Assembly (NCBI RefSeq): GCF_006491645.1
Contig: NZ_VDCZ01000001.1
Coordinates: 496,001 to 560,000 of the forward strand
Length of the DNA stretch: 64,000 nucleotides
Direction: 5' to 3'
Source: Flavobacterium profundi
GTDB taxonomy: Bacteria > Bacteroidota > Bacteroidia > Flavobacteriales > Flavobacteriaceae
Part shown: positions 6,444 through 14,953 of the stretch, in pieces
Numbering within the stretch: the stretch's first letter is position 1
Layout of the letters: each line of letters opens with the position of its first letter
The notes under the pieces: generated by a model
Told to the model about the DNA's origin: nothing
The model's database searches: none
Seen by the model: the letters and a program-made list of their open reading frames with translations, nothing else
Position numbers and translations under genes: made by a program

Positions 6444-9392
6444 ATGAATGAAGAAGATATTAGAGGTAAAATATTATTACCTTACTTACAAGATTTAGGA
6501 TTTGATATTTCAGAGATATTTTTAGAGTATACTTTTAGTATACGACTTGGAAAGAGAAAGCATGTTACAGGAAGATCAGATATACTTTGTAAAAAGAATG
6601 GTAAAAATCTATTTGTAATTGAACTAAAAAATGATTCAATTAAAATAACGCAGAGTGATATAGACCAAGGAATTTCATATGCTAGATTATTGTTAGATGA
6701 TATAGCCCCATTTACAATCGTTAGTAATGGAAAACAAACTAGGATTTTTGATTCGATTACTAGAAAAGAACTAAAAGGAAACATCTCTGACCAGTCTGTT
6801 TTTTTGACAAATGGTTATAGTTTATCTACAGAAGAAGATCTTAGGATTAGATATGAAGCCCTAAAAAATTTTATTTCGCTATCAACAGAAAATTTAAAAG
6901 TATTTTGCGAATCCCAAGTGTATGATAGAATGGGTTCAATCATAGGAGGGATAAATAGTCCCTACTCCAAATTTGTCAAAGAACTTTATGTTCAACGTGA
7001 TGAATTACAAACTACATTTGAAAATTTTTTAAATTCGCCGGAATCAATATTTGGGCTAGTGGGTAATGCTGGGGTTGGCAAAACAAATACTATTTGTTCA
7101 TTAGCTCTTCGAAACTTAGAAGATAAGTTTGTTTTGTTCTATAATGCTGCTATCATAAACTCTCCTTTAGAATGTATTTCACAAGATTTGAATATTGCTT
7201 TCTCTGGTAGAAGTGAATCGGATGTGGTCCTAAAAAAACTGGATGAGATTGGAAGATTTGCTAATAAAAATGTTCTCGTTTTTATTGATGCAATAGATGA
7301 AAGTATAAATCCTAATATCGCGGTTGAACTAAGTGAAATTGCTTTAATTGCTAAAAATCTTGATAAAACAAAAATTATTATTAGTTGTAAATCAAATATT
7401 TGGAATGCCATTTTAAAAATAAAAAACAAGCCAACTTATCTCCACCAAGAATTAAACAAATATCATGATATAATAAGTGATTTGGATAACAGTCCAGGTT
7501 TTCTATTAAATGATTTTTCAGATAAAGAACTAGAAGAAATAATTCCGCTCTATCAAAAAGCATTTGGTTTTAAAGGTGTTATCTCAAATTCTTTGCTTAA
7601 AGAATTAAAAAACGGATTTTTTTTGAAAATTTTCAGTGAGGTATATTCTAATAAAAATGTACCGGATAAAATTAGTGATAAAGACTTAATAAATAAATAT
7701 TTACAACAAGCATTAAAAGAAACAAATATTGGCTATTTCTCTGGTTTGAGAATACTTTCAGCTATTGGGAATATAATTATTAATTATGAATATGATTCGT
7801 GGGCAGCATATAAGGACGAAGGTTTAGATGTGAACCATCTACTAGAAAAATTAGATTTCTCCCTTGATAACAATATTCCTGAAGATCTATTTACCAAAAA
7901 CATTCTTATCAAGTCTAATAAGGACGATTCATATAATGTTTCGTTCTACTATTCAAAAATTCGTGATTATATAATTTGTTTTCATTCTTATAAACTGGAT
8001 AAACTTTCTGATGACGAATTTTACAATGTACTTTTTGATTTCTATCAAAACCACATCGGTAAAAGTGCATTGGATTTTTATATCGAAAATGCTAGTACTT
8101 CTCATCTGAGAACCTTAGTAAAATTTAAACAAGATAAATCATTGGAATACGTTATAAGTCATAACTCCTACCTGGATGAAAATTTTAGAAAGTTTAAACA
8201 TAAGTTTGATCCTAACACGGATTGCGAAATTGGAATAATGCTACCCAATGATTTAATCAAAAATGATGGTTATGCACTTTTTCGTATGGCTCCGAATTCA
8301 ACTCAAAAGATTTCTTATTCAAATTTCAAAGATTTTTCAAACAGTGGTTACGATTTATGGTGGGAAAAAGGAATTAAAACTTTACATGGTAGCAATACAT
8401 CTTTACTTGTCAAAGATCAGGACAGAATCGTTAAGAAAAATATATTCGAAGAGCTGAAGAAAATACTTAAAAAAGGTGGATTTACGGCTTACAATTCTGA
8501 TGTTTTATTAATGGAAGAAGTTGCTGTAATTCTTTATCATTATTATAAAAGGTTATATTTTGATAATAAAATTGAAGAATTTTATATGCCAAGATACAAA
8601 GAGATTTATCCAATAGATTTAAGAGACTTACAGCATAGGATAAATAGATTTCGACTGACTGAATTTTACAGATACAAAAATTTGGGTCATGCAGTAATGG
8701 AAGAAACAATTGAAAAAGCATTACAAGAAAATATTAATATTCCAAAAATTAAAGGAATGGGAGATGTTGCTCCTTTTGAAGAATTATTCAAGGCTACACA
8801 AATATTGCTTGAAAAAGGCTATGATCAAATTGTTGAACATTATTTACCGTTACCAGATGTATCAATAAATCAAGCTAAAGAGTTCTATGAGCAAAACCGA
8901 AAAGACAATTGGAATTATGTTAGAATAGCACAGTTTAGTGAAATTCAGGCAAAACATTATGTTTCAGAGTTCTTTAGACATTTAGAACTGGCTTATAAAG
9001 AATTTGTTGATTATTGTTTCCCCACTTATAAAGACGAATTTGATTTTTATGCAACCATTCCACATGAGTATTTCTTTTATTTGAAGGACTCTGATATTCT
9101 TAAATGGGGAACTTTTGGATATCGCCCTTCTCAAACTGGTGAATATGAAATTCATTTTAAGGATAGTAGCGAGTCTGATGAAGCTTTTAAAAGTATTGGG
9201 CTAAAAAGCTTGAGAAGCTTTTCGTTAGACCTTATTTTGCGTATCCGTGATGACCATCGTTATCCTGTAAAAACTGTTTATCGAATAAACACAGAAAAAG
9301 TCGATCAGTACTGCGTTATTAGAAATTGGGTATACAAATTTCTTGAAAGCGATATGAGGGAGTTATTTGAAGAAAATGAAGTTAGAGTTTAA
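6444..9392 (+). CDS. HsdR_N-type nuclease fused to NACHT/STAND NTPase (NLR-like)
   Basis: The 982-residue protein begins with a PD-(D/E)XK nuclease domain like the N-terminus of type I restriction HsdR: 'GRSDILCKKNGKNLFVIELK' gives Asp46, Glu60 and Lys62, and 'QGISY' (Gln75, Tyr79) is the QxxxY motif. A STAND/NACHT NTPase follows, with Walker A GNAGVGKT (207-214) and Walker B 'VLVFIDAIDES' (Asp282, Asp285, Glu286; the NACHT-like doubled acidic form). The remaining ~600 residues are a helical sensor-like region with no motif I recognise. Effector-NACHT-sensor is the layout of bacterial NLR-related defence proteins (bNACHT/Avs-like): target binding triggers assembly and the nuclease degrades DNA. 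It has its own promoter and stands alone, apart from a 42-codon gene after it. Defence role is inference from architecture. Confidence 0.82.
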   Translation: MNEEDIRGKILLPYLQDLGFDISEIFLEYTFSIRLGKRKHVTGRSDILCKKNGKNLFVIELKNDSIKITQSDIDQGISYARLLLDDIAPFTIVSNGKQTRIFDSITRKELKGNISDQSVFLTNGYSLSTEEDLRIRYEALKNFISLSTENLKVFCESQVYDRMGSIIGGINSPYSKFVKELYVQRDELQTTFENFLNSPESIFGLVGNAGVGKTNTICSLALRNLEDKFVLFYNAAIINSPLECISQDLNIAFSGRSESDVVLKKLDEIGRFANKNVLVFIDAIDESINPNIAVELSEIALIAKNLDKTKIIISCKSNIWNAILKIKNKPTYLHQELNKYHDIISDLDNSPGFLLNDFSDKELEEIIPLYQKAFGFKGVISNSLLKELKNGFFLKIFSEVYSNKNVPDKISDKDLINKYLQQALKETNIGYFSGLRILSAIGNIIINYEYDSWAAYKDEGLDVNHLLEKLDFSLDNNIPEDLFTKNILIKSNKDDSYNVSFYYSKIRDYIICFHSYKLDKLSDDEFYNVLFDFYQNHIGKSALDFYIENASTSHLRTLVKFKQDKSLEYVISHNSYLDENFRKFKHKFDPNTDCEIGIMLPNDLIKNDGYALFRMAPNSTQKISYSNFKDFSNSGYDLWWEKGIKTLHGSNTSLLVKDQDRIVKKNIFEELKKILKKGGFTAYNSDVLLMEEVAVILYHYYKRLYFDNKIEEFYMPRYKEIYPIDLRDLQHRINRFRLTEFYRYKNLGHAVMEETIEKALQENINIPKIKGMGDVAPFEELFKATQILLEKGYDQIVEHYLPLPDVSINQAKEFYEQNRKDNWNYVRIAQFSEIQAKHYVSEFFRHLELAYKEFVDYCFPTYKDEFDFYATIPHEYFFYLKDSDILKWGTFGYRPSQTGEYEIHFKDSSESDEAFKSIGLKSLRSFSLDLILRIRDDHRYPVKTVYRINTEKVDQYCVIRNWVYKFLESDMRELFEENEVRV

Positions 9393-9477
9393 ATTAAATA
9401 TTATTTAGATAAGACGAAATTTCGTTTAACAGTTAATATATATCTTACAGATTATGTGTTAGTTATAAAATTTTTAA

Positions 9478-9485
9478 TACATTTG
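9478..9485 (+). promoter_or_regulatory. -7 element before the 42-codon gene
   Basis: TACATTTG fits TAnnTTTG exactly and ends 28 bases before the start at 9514. No good -33 TTG is seen at the right distance, so the promoter call is tentative. A 12-bp palindrome ACGAAATTTCGT lies further up at 9414-9425. Confidence 0.4.
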
Positions 9486-9513
9486 AATATATAACCAATT
9501 AAAACTTAAAATT

Positions 9514-9642
9514 ATGGCACTTAAACCGGGACCTAAAAGAATAGCAGACTCAACAGGACAACCAGACCGAAGACAACGCGATAATAAAGACACACCAGGC
9601 AATACACCGTCATTAAAACCACCTGTGCCGAAGAAGAAATGA
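9514..9642 (+). CDS. 42-residue basic Pro-rich peptide
   Basis: The product begins 'MALKPGPKRIADSTGQPDRR' and ends 'TPSLKPPVPKKK'. It is rich in Lys, Arg, Pro and Asp/Asn, with no hydrophobic segment, so it is probably an unfolded soluble, possibly nucleic-acid-binding, peptide. A -7 element precedes it and a clear terminator follows 8 bases after its stop, so it looks like a complete small transcription unit. It sits directly after the nuclease-NACHT gene. Function is unknown. Confidence 0.55.
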   Translation: MALKPGPKRIADSTGQPDRRQRDNKDTPGNTPSLKPPVPKKK

Positions 9643-9650
9643 TAAATTAT

Positions 9651-9674
9651 AAAGATGCTGTGAGGCATCTTTTT
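9651..9674 (+). terminator. Terminator after the 42-codon gene
   Basis: Stem AAAGATGC / GCATCTTT, six-base loop, then T7-8. It is related to the terminator at 1484-1513. Confidence 0.85.
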
Positions 9675-9713
9675 TTATAAATAATACTAATTTATTGTTC
9701 GTTTCATTTTTGC

Positions 9714-9776
9714 ATAGTTAAACTTTGGAAATGCATACAAGAATAAAATTTCGCTTATTAATTTGAGCAAAATTTT
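9714..9776 (+). promoter_or_regulatory. Conserved leader with stem-loop before peptide copy 3
   Basis: Bases 9714-9748 repeat the leader at 1555-1589. A stem-loop AAAATTTCGCT / AGCAAAATTTT (9745-9776, one mismatch) ends 11 bases before the start at 9788. The pairing partners differ in sequence from those of copy 1 but the structure sits in the same place. Confidence 0.5.
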
Positions 9777-9787
9777 AAAATTTAATT

Positions 9788-9910
9788 ATGGAATGGTGGG
9801 AGATAATTGGTCTAGTTGCTGCTTGGTTTTTGGGTCTTTATTTGAGGGGTAGGATTTATGAGGAGAAGAATGGGTATAAGAGGAACGATAGATGGAAAAA
9901 GAAGAAATAG
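9788..9910 (+). CDS. Small one-helix membrane peptide, copy 3
   Basis: A 40-residue product: MEWWEIIG, hydrophobic helix ending 'FLGLYLRGR', then 'IYEEKNGYKRNDRWKKKK'. It is closest to copy 1 in leader and N-terminus and to copy 2 in its tail, so the copies look recombined. A 14-bp perfect terminator stem overlaps its last codons. It is the last gene of the defence-like region on the plus strand. Function unknown; see copy 1. Confidence 0.7.
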   Translation: MEWWEIIGLVAAWFLGLYLRGRIYEEKNGYKRNDRWKKKK

Positions 9911-9932
9911 ATGCTTAGGCATCTATTTCTTC
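9901..9932 (+). terminator. Terminator overlapping the end of peptide copy 3
   Basis: Perfect 14-bp stem GAAGAAATAGATGC / GCATCTATTTCTTC with loop TTAG, followed by TTTT. The stop codon lies inside the left arm. Confidence 0.85.
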
Positions 9933-9948
9933 TTTTATAGAAAATTTA

Positions 9949-10008
9949 AAAATAGGTATTTATACGTATTGATAATGTTGAGTAAAAGGGTTACTTTGGT
10001 TTTTTTAT
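9949..10008 (+). promoter_or_regulatory. Conserved promoter block, copy B
   Basis: It repeats 2644-2703: TTG at 9969-9971, 19-base spacer, TTACTTTG at 9991-9998, and the palindrome ATACGTAT. Unlike copy A no plus-strand gene follows; it faces the convergent P-type ATPase fragment. The 125 bases up to 10133 hold no gene. Confidence 0.5.
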
Positions 10009-10133
10009 AATATTTTGAATGAGATTCAGTTGTTAATAATCTTATCTTTGGAAATTAAAAACAAAATTACAATAGAGGTCCAAGATTATTTTTTTACAGA
10101 TAATATATATCAAATTTAATTAGTTATTATTAG

Positions 10134-10484
10134 TTAAATTTTTATAGTTCTTAATCGTAATGCATTAGCAATAACTGATACAGAACTAAAGCTCATTGCT
10201 AAAGCTGCAATCATTGGAGAAAGTAATAAACCGAAAACTGGAAATAAAACACCAGCTGCAATTGGAACTCCTAAAACGTTATATATAAAAGCAACAAATA
10301 AGTTTTGTTTGATGTTTTTCATTACAGCATGACTTAGGTTTTTTGCTTTTACAATTCCTTTTAAATCTCCTTTTACCAAAGTAATTTTTGCACTTTCAAT
10401 GGCAACATCGGTTCCTGTTCCCATTGCTATTCCAATATCAGATTGTGCTAAAGCTGGAGCATCATTTATTCCATCTCCCGCCAT
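10134..10484 (-). pseudogene. C-terminal fragment of a copper-type P-type ATPase
   Basis: The 116 residues cover only the end of a heavy-metal P-type ATPase: the hinge motif '[32 protein letters not shown]' (split, residues 1-31) and the last two membrane helices ('[21 protein letters not shown]', '[24 protein letters not shown]'), which have the CopA-type 'YN' and 'MSxSSxxVxxNALRL' residues. The first ~550-600 residues (metal-binding, CPC helix, DKTGT) are missing. Upstream the frame continues for only ~28 codons of unrelated sequence to a stop near 10578. It is a truncated remnant at the border of the metal region, not a working pump. Confidence 0.85.
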
Positions 10485-10588
10485 TGCAGTTATTGGAGGA
10501 TTTTTAATTGCGTTACCTTTGTTGTTGATTGTTTTGCCTAGTTTATTAATGAAGTTTGTTTCGACAGAAATTTAGGTTTTAAATATTT

Positions 10589-10620
10589 AAAAAGAAGGAA
10601 TGTTAATACTCCTTCTTTTT
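10589..10620 (-). terminator. Terminator after the zinc/cadmium ATPase gene
   Basis: Perfect 11-bp stem AAAAAGAAGGA / TCCTTCTTTTT starting one base after the stop codon at 10622. Having A and T runs on either side, it can work in both directions. Confidence 0.85.
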
Positions 10621-10621
10621 A

Positions 10622-12658
10622 TTAAAACTTCATTCTTTGTATTCTAACTGCATTTAAAATTGCCAACAAAGCTACTCCAACATCAGCAAAAACGGCTTCC
10701 CACATTGTAGCTAGTCCACCAGCACCTAGAATTAAAACTATCGCTTTTACTGTAAAAGCTAAAGTGATATTTTGCCAAACAATTTTCTTGGTTTGTTTTC
10801 CAATATTTATTGCCATTGGAATTTTTGAAGGTTTATCGTCTTGAATTACTACATCTGCTGTTTCAATTGTTGCATCACTTCCTAAACCTCCCATTGCTAT
10901 ACCTACATTACTTAAAGCTACTACTGGAGCATCATTAACACCATCGCCCACAAAAGCAACCGTTTCGTTTTTGGCTATAATTTCTTTGACTTTATTTACT
11001 TTATCTTCTGGTAATAAATCGCCAAAGGCATTTGTAATTCCTAATTTTTGAGCCACAAATTGTACTACATTGTTCTTATCTCCACTTAACATAGTAGTTT
11101 TGATTCCTAATGCTTTTAATTTATCAATTGTGATTTGTGCATCTTCTTTTATACTATCTGCAATGGTAAGATAACCCACGAATTTTTTATCGTAAGCAAC
11201 AGCAATCAGCGTGTAGACAATACTTGATGGATCAATATCATATTTAATAGAAAATTTATCCATTAGTTTGAAATTACCCACTAAAAGTTCTTTTCCATTT
11301 ACATTAGCTTTTAAACCGTGTCCAGCTATTTCTTCAACTTCCTTAAGACTGATTTTACTATCTATTTCTCCAACAAAATCATGTATTGCTGTTGCTACTG
11401 GATGCGTACTTTGACTTTCTAAAGCGTTTACTAATTGAAGTATTTTATTTTGGTCAAAATCAGCTTTAAAAACGACTTCTTGTACTTTAAAAACACCTTC
11501 AGTCATCGTTCCTGTTTTGTCCATCACAACGTTTTGAATAGAAGCCATTACATCTAAAAAATTACTTCCTTTGAAAAGGATTCCGTTTTTAGAAGCTGCA
11601 CCAATTCCACCAAAATATCCTAAAGGAATACTTATCACTAATGCGCAAGGACAAGAAATTACCAAGAAAACTAATGCTCTATACAACCAATCATTGAAAA
11701 TGTAGTTTTCCACAAATAGCATTGGAATTAAACAGATCCCGATTGCTAAAAAGACTACAATTGGAGTATAAATTTTAGCAAACTTTCGGATGAATAGTTC
11801 TGTTGGTGCTTTTTTAGCCGTTGCATCCTGAACCATTTGTAATATTTTGGACAATTTGCTGTCTGTGTATGCTGTAGTAACTTCGACGAGTACAACTTTG
11901 TTGAGATTAATCATACCTGCCAGTACAATTTCTCCTTTTTGTTTGGTATCCGGTTTACTTTCTCCTGTTAAAGCTGCTGTATTTAATGAAGCATTGTCTG
12001 AAAGTAATTTTCCGTCTAAAGCTAGTTTTTCACCAGGTCTTAATTGGATAATTTCTCCAATAGTAATTTCTGATGCTTTTTTAGAAATTGCATTTTCTCC
12101 CTCCATTACCATTGCTGTATCAGGTCTTTGATCTAACAGCGATTTGATGTTCTTTTTAGCTCTTTGAACTGCCAATGTTTGAAAAATTTCGCCAATAGCA
12201 TAAAATAACATTACTGCAACACCTTCGGGATATTCGCTAATTGCAAAAGCTCCAATGGTAGCAATACTCATTAATAAGAATTCCGAAAATATTTCTCCTT
12301 TACGAATACTTTCAACCGCTTCTTTAAGTACTGGTAAACCTACTAGTAAGTAAGCTACTATATACCAAACTATTCGTACCCAATCTGTAAACCAAGATTG
12401 TGGAAAATAATTATCGAATGAAATTGCAACAATTAAAAATATAAAACTCATGATAGCTGGCAAGAACAATTGAAATGTTGTGCGTTTGTCTACTGAATGG
12501 TCGTGTCCATCATCATCAGCATGTTCAGATTTATAGTCAACGGTGCAACATCCCGCTTGATTATCGGTTATTCTATTTATTTTTTCTTCAAGTGTACAAC
12601 AAAGCTGTTTTCCGTTTGCATCATATTTGTGGTGGTGTTGTGATTCAGTATTTTTCAT
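10622..12658 (-). CDS. zntA: Zn/Cd/Pb-translocating P1B-type ATPase (ZntA/CadA)
   Basis: The 678-residue inner-membrane pump exports divalent soft metals from the cytoplasm. The N-terminus (1-60) is a His/Cys-rich tail ('HHHKYD', 'LCC', 'GCC', 'HADDDGHDH') rather than a folded HMA domain. Core motifs: 'LTGES' (actuator), 'ISCPCALV' (metal-site CPC), 'DKTGTMTEG' (phosphorylation), 'STHPVA' (HP) and 'VGDGVNDAP' (hinge). The last helix, 'ADVGVALLAILNAVR', has the Asp-Val-Gly of the P1B-2 zinc/cadmium group. It lies 5 bases after the bestrophin gene, so they share a transcript, and a strong terminator follows. Length is normal for the family. Confidence 0.92.
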   Translation of the reverse strand: MKNTESQHHHKYDANGKQLCCTLEEKINRITDNQAGCCTVDYKSEHADDDGHDHSVDKRTTFQLFLPAIMSFIFLIVAISFDNYFPQSWFTDWVRIVWYIVAYLLVGLPVLKEAVESIRKGEIFSEFLLMSIATIGAFAISEYPEGVAVMLFYAIGEIFQTLAVQRAKKNIKSLLDQRPDTAMVMEGENAISKKASEITIGEIIQLRPGEKLALDGKLLSDNASLNTAALTGESKPDTKQKGEIVLAGMINLNKVVLVEVTTAYTDSKLSKILQMVQDATAKKAPTELFIRKFAKIYTPIVVFLAIGICLIPMLFVENYIFNDWLYRALVFLVISCPCALVISIPLGYFGGIGAASKNGILFKGSNFLDVMASIQNVVMDKTGTMTEGVFKVQEVVFKADFDQNKILQLVNALESQSTHPVATAIHDFVGEIDSKISLKEVEEIAGHGLKANVNGKELLVGNFKLMDKFSIKYDIDPSSIVYTLIAVAYDKKFVGYLTIADSIKEDAQITIDKLKALGIKTTMLSGDKNNVVQFVAQKLGITNAFGDLLPEDKVNKVKEIIAKNETVAFVGDGVNDAPVVALSNVGIAMGGLGSDATIETADVVIQDDKPSKIPMAINIGKQTKKIVWQNITLAFTVKAIVLILGAGGLATMWEAVFADVGVALLAILNAVRIQRMKF

Positions 12659-12663
12659 ATGTT

Positions 12664-13551
12664 TTATTTTAAATAATAAGTTTTAGTATTTTTAGGAGGT
12701 TCAATAGCTTTATTGCTAATAATTTCTGATATGTTATTTTCTATCACCTCACATAGCGCAGTCATTGGTATATCTGTAGGTTGATTCTCAAAGGGGTCTT
12801 GCATAATAATTGCTGTTTGTTCTACAGCAATTAATAATAAAGGAATAATTATAGTTAATAAAATTTCGAGAATAGGGTAATTATCATCCAAGCCAAATGG
12901 TAGTATAGATGCAAGAACATATATAAGAAAGTGAATTAGTAGACTGTATGATTTTGGAAAAACTGTATTTTTAATTCGTTCACATTTTCCCATTGCATCA
13001 TTTAATCTTGAAATTGTCGTGTCAATCTGTACTTGCTTATTATCATTTAAGTTAAATTTTGTTGCTAGTGAAGCTAAATGTTCACAATGTACGTTTAGTA
13101 ATTTTGCAGGGATATTATTAGCTTTTATTTTATTCTTTTCTAAATGTAAAGAAACAACTGTTGAGAATTGTTTTTTTCGCAGGCTATCTGATAAAGCGTA
13201 ACACCATACAATTTGTCTTTCAGCAAAGTCTATAAGTTCTTTATCGCTATCAGTATTTGGTAGAAATTGTTTTATTTGTCTGATGAGAGTTCTTGAATCG
13301 TTGACGATTTCACCCCATATTTTTCTTGCCTCCCACCAGCGATCATAAGATTGTGCAGTTCGAAATGCTAACAATAAAGATACAATTGTTCCTGTAATAG
13401 CTGTTATTGGTAACGGAATTGATATTTTTTTAAGAAATGTGTTATGATCTATAGTCCCAATAATAATAGCATATATTACTATGATTAAAATATCAAACCA
13501 CATATATTTTAAAAAATATAAAATCGAATTATAATTATTTTTAACAAGCAT
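12664..13551 (-). CDS. Bestrophin-family channel
   Basis: The 295-residue membrane protein starts with 'YMWFDILIIVIYAIIIG' and has the bestrophin/YneE motif 'LLLAFRTAQSYDRWWEARKIWGEIVNDSR' (about residues 60-90, split here), in which the RTxxxYxRWWEAR segment is diagnostic. Helices near 20-40, 45-65, 205-225 and 230-250 give the usual four-segment layout. Bacterial homologues are pentameric ion channels; the physiological ion is not settled. It is 5 bases upstream of the zinc/cadmium ATPase gene and may balance charge during metal export (inference). Confidence 0.88.
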   Translation of the reverse strand: MLVKNNYNSILYFLKYMWFDILIIVIYAIIIGTIDHNTFLKKISIPLPITAITGTIVSLLLAFRTAQSYDRWWEARKIWGEIVNDSRTLIRQIKQFLPNTDSDKELIDFAERQIVWCYALSDSLRKKQFSTVVSLHLEKNKIKANNIPAKLLNVHCEHLASLATKFNLNDNKQVQIDTTISRLNDAMGKCERIKNTVFPKSYSLLIHFLIYVLASILPFGLDDNYPILEILLTIIIPLLLIAVEQTAIIMQDPFENQPTDIPMTALCEVIENNISEIISNKAIEPPKNTKTYYLK

Positions 13552-13621
13552 AATATTTATTATTGTGTTTATACTTTTTTAGGTAGTAAATAGATTTTTA
13601 ATTTAATATTTTAAAAAAAAA

Positions 13622-14014
13622 TTAAAAATATTCATCTGAATTTATAATCCATTCTTTTGCTTTTTCTCTGTCAGGCAAGTCAAAATACATCACTGTTGCT
13701 TTTGTAAATGGTTTCATAATTGAACGCATACAGTTTTCCCATTTTTTTGTACCTACTAAAGCAATTTTTTCTATATCTGTAGTATGTTTAAAATTCATTT
13801 TTCCATAATTAAATTCTAGTATACCATCTTCCCAAAAGCCAGTTGAATTAGAAATAGAACCGTCGTCCATTTCAAAGTACCATCGAACTTTTTCTCCTGT
13901 ACCTATTATATTATGAATGAATGGGTGTATTTTTTCATAATCTCTAAGGCCTAATAAATCATTAGCTCTTGTAGCTATGATATTTTTACCTGTAAAATCT
14001 AAAAGTTGTAGCAT
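13622..14014 (-). CDS. SEC14/STAS-like (SpoIIAA-like) protein
   Basis: This 130-residue soluble protein has 'NIIATRANDLLGLRDYEKIHPFI', 'VRWYFEMDDGS', 'WEDGILEFNYGKMNFKHTTDIEKIALVGTKKWENCM' (split) and 'TVMYFDLPDREKAKEWI'. The order strand-'D..KI.P.I'-'r.y.e..d'-'fk...ieriAvVGd..W'-'v.yF...d.eeA..Wi' is that of SpoIIAA-like (STAS/SEC14, DUF3478) proteins. They are small alpha/beta proteins of unknown role, common in stress loci. It lies 70 bases from the bestrophin gene on the same strand. Confidence 0.75.
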   Translation of the reverse strand: MLQLLDFTGKNIIATRANDLLGLRDYEKIHPFIHNIIGTGEKVRWYFEMDDGSISNSTGFWEDGILEFNYGKMNFKHTTDIEKIALVGTKKWENCMRSIMKPFTKATVMYFDLPDREKAKEWIINSDEYF

Positions 14015-14265
14015 AATTAATATTTTTAAAGTTTATAGAAATTATTTTACTATGAATTCATTAGTTATTTAATTTCTCTTATTAGTTGTTGTAAATCTTA
14101 ATCAAAAACATTGATTTTTTCATTTTTTCTAGTATTCAAATTTCATTTTAACAGGTCATAATTTATTTAGACCTAATTACTAGTATGAGTATATTCTTTT
14201 TTTAAATGAATTTATAGTTTAAGCATTAGTAGAAGTAGAGTTTTAAGGTAAAATAATAGTTGTTT

Positions 14266-14733
14266 TTAATTATCGTCATTTTCTTTTTCGCCCTCATGTA
14301 CCATTTTTTGCTTCCATTTTAAATACCATTTTTGATGATGTAATGAAAGTAAAAAATACAAGGCTAATGATGCGACTATAGAAATTATGAACATATTTAA
14401 TCCCACTGCAACACCTACTGCTGAAGTGCACCAAATTGTAGCAGCAGTTGTTAACCCGTGAGATGTTCCTACACTGTTATTACGATAAATAATTCCCGCA
14501 CCAAGAAAACCAACACCTGTAATGATATTTGCTACTACTCTTAAAGCCTCTCCTGGATTGTTGACTAAGTGTGCTGCGATAGCTGTAAATAAAGTTGCTC
14601 CTATACATACAGCTGCATAAGTTCTAATTCCAGCATCCCGACCGTGTCTTTCTCTATCAAAACCTATAAAAGCTCCTAAAAAAAAGGAAATTATAAGTTT
14701 TGAAACTATAATTAATTCCGCATTTATATCCAT
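14266..14733 (-). CDS. MgtC/SapB-family membrane protein
   Basis: The 155-residue protein has four or five hydrophobic helices in the MgtC pattern: 'ELIIVSKLIISFFLGAFIGFDRERHGRDAGIRTYAAVCIGATLFT', 'VANIITGVGFLGAGIIYRNN' and 'GLTTAATIWCTSAVGVAVGLN' (each longer run belongs to one helix pair). The 'GxxRE..GR.AGiRT' loop and 'GvGFLGAG' are family signatures. It lacks the soluble C-terminal domain of Salmonella MgtC. In other bacteria MgtC-type proteins help growth at low Mg2+ or restrain ATP synthase. A second, larger DUF4010-type member is at 30276. About 250 bases on its 3' side (14015-14265) hold nothing I can name. Confidence 0.85.
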   Translation of the reverse strand: MDINAELIIVSKLIISFFLGAFIGFDRERHGRDAGIRTYAAVCIGATLFTAIAAHLVNNPGEALRVVANIITGVGFLGAGIIYRNNSVGTSHGLTTAATIWCTSAVGVAVGLNMFIISIVASLALYFLLSLHHQKWYLKWKQKMVHEGEKENDDN

Positions 14734-14892
14734 TATTAATTTATATAAATTAAGTGTCTTTAAAAAGTAGATTTTTATAGACTCTAATTTTTTAATCTTT
14801 TTCTTCTAATTGTATTACCGTTATTTTCCAAAAAAAACATACCCAATGTAAAGTGCTAAAAAATATTTTTTAAAATTATAAAGGTTAAATAA

Positions 14893-14932
14893 TCCTGTAA
14901 TCTCTAATTTTTTTAGGGTAGAGATTACAGGA
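14893..14932 (-). terminator. Terminator of the czc-type operon
   Basis: Perfect 14-bp stem TCCTGTAATCTCTA / TAGAGATTACAGGA with a 12-base loop, 21 bases after the stop of the 26-codon gene. No strong T run follows on the minus strand, so its efficiency is uncertain. Confidence 0.65.
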
Positions 14933-14953
14933 GTTAATACAATAAATAAAAAA

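Noticed and set aside
8263..8457. 64-codon plus-strand ORF inside the NACHT gene
   Set aside because: A shifted-frame shadow of the 982-codon gene with no motif or start context of its own.
10043..10050. Perfect -7 element TATCTTTG
   Set aside because: No -33 TTG at a suitable distance (10 or 25 bases) and no gene follows on the plus strand.
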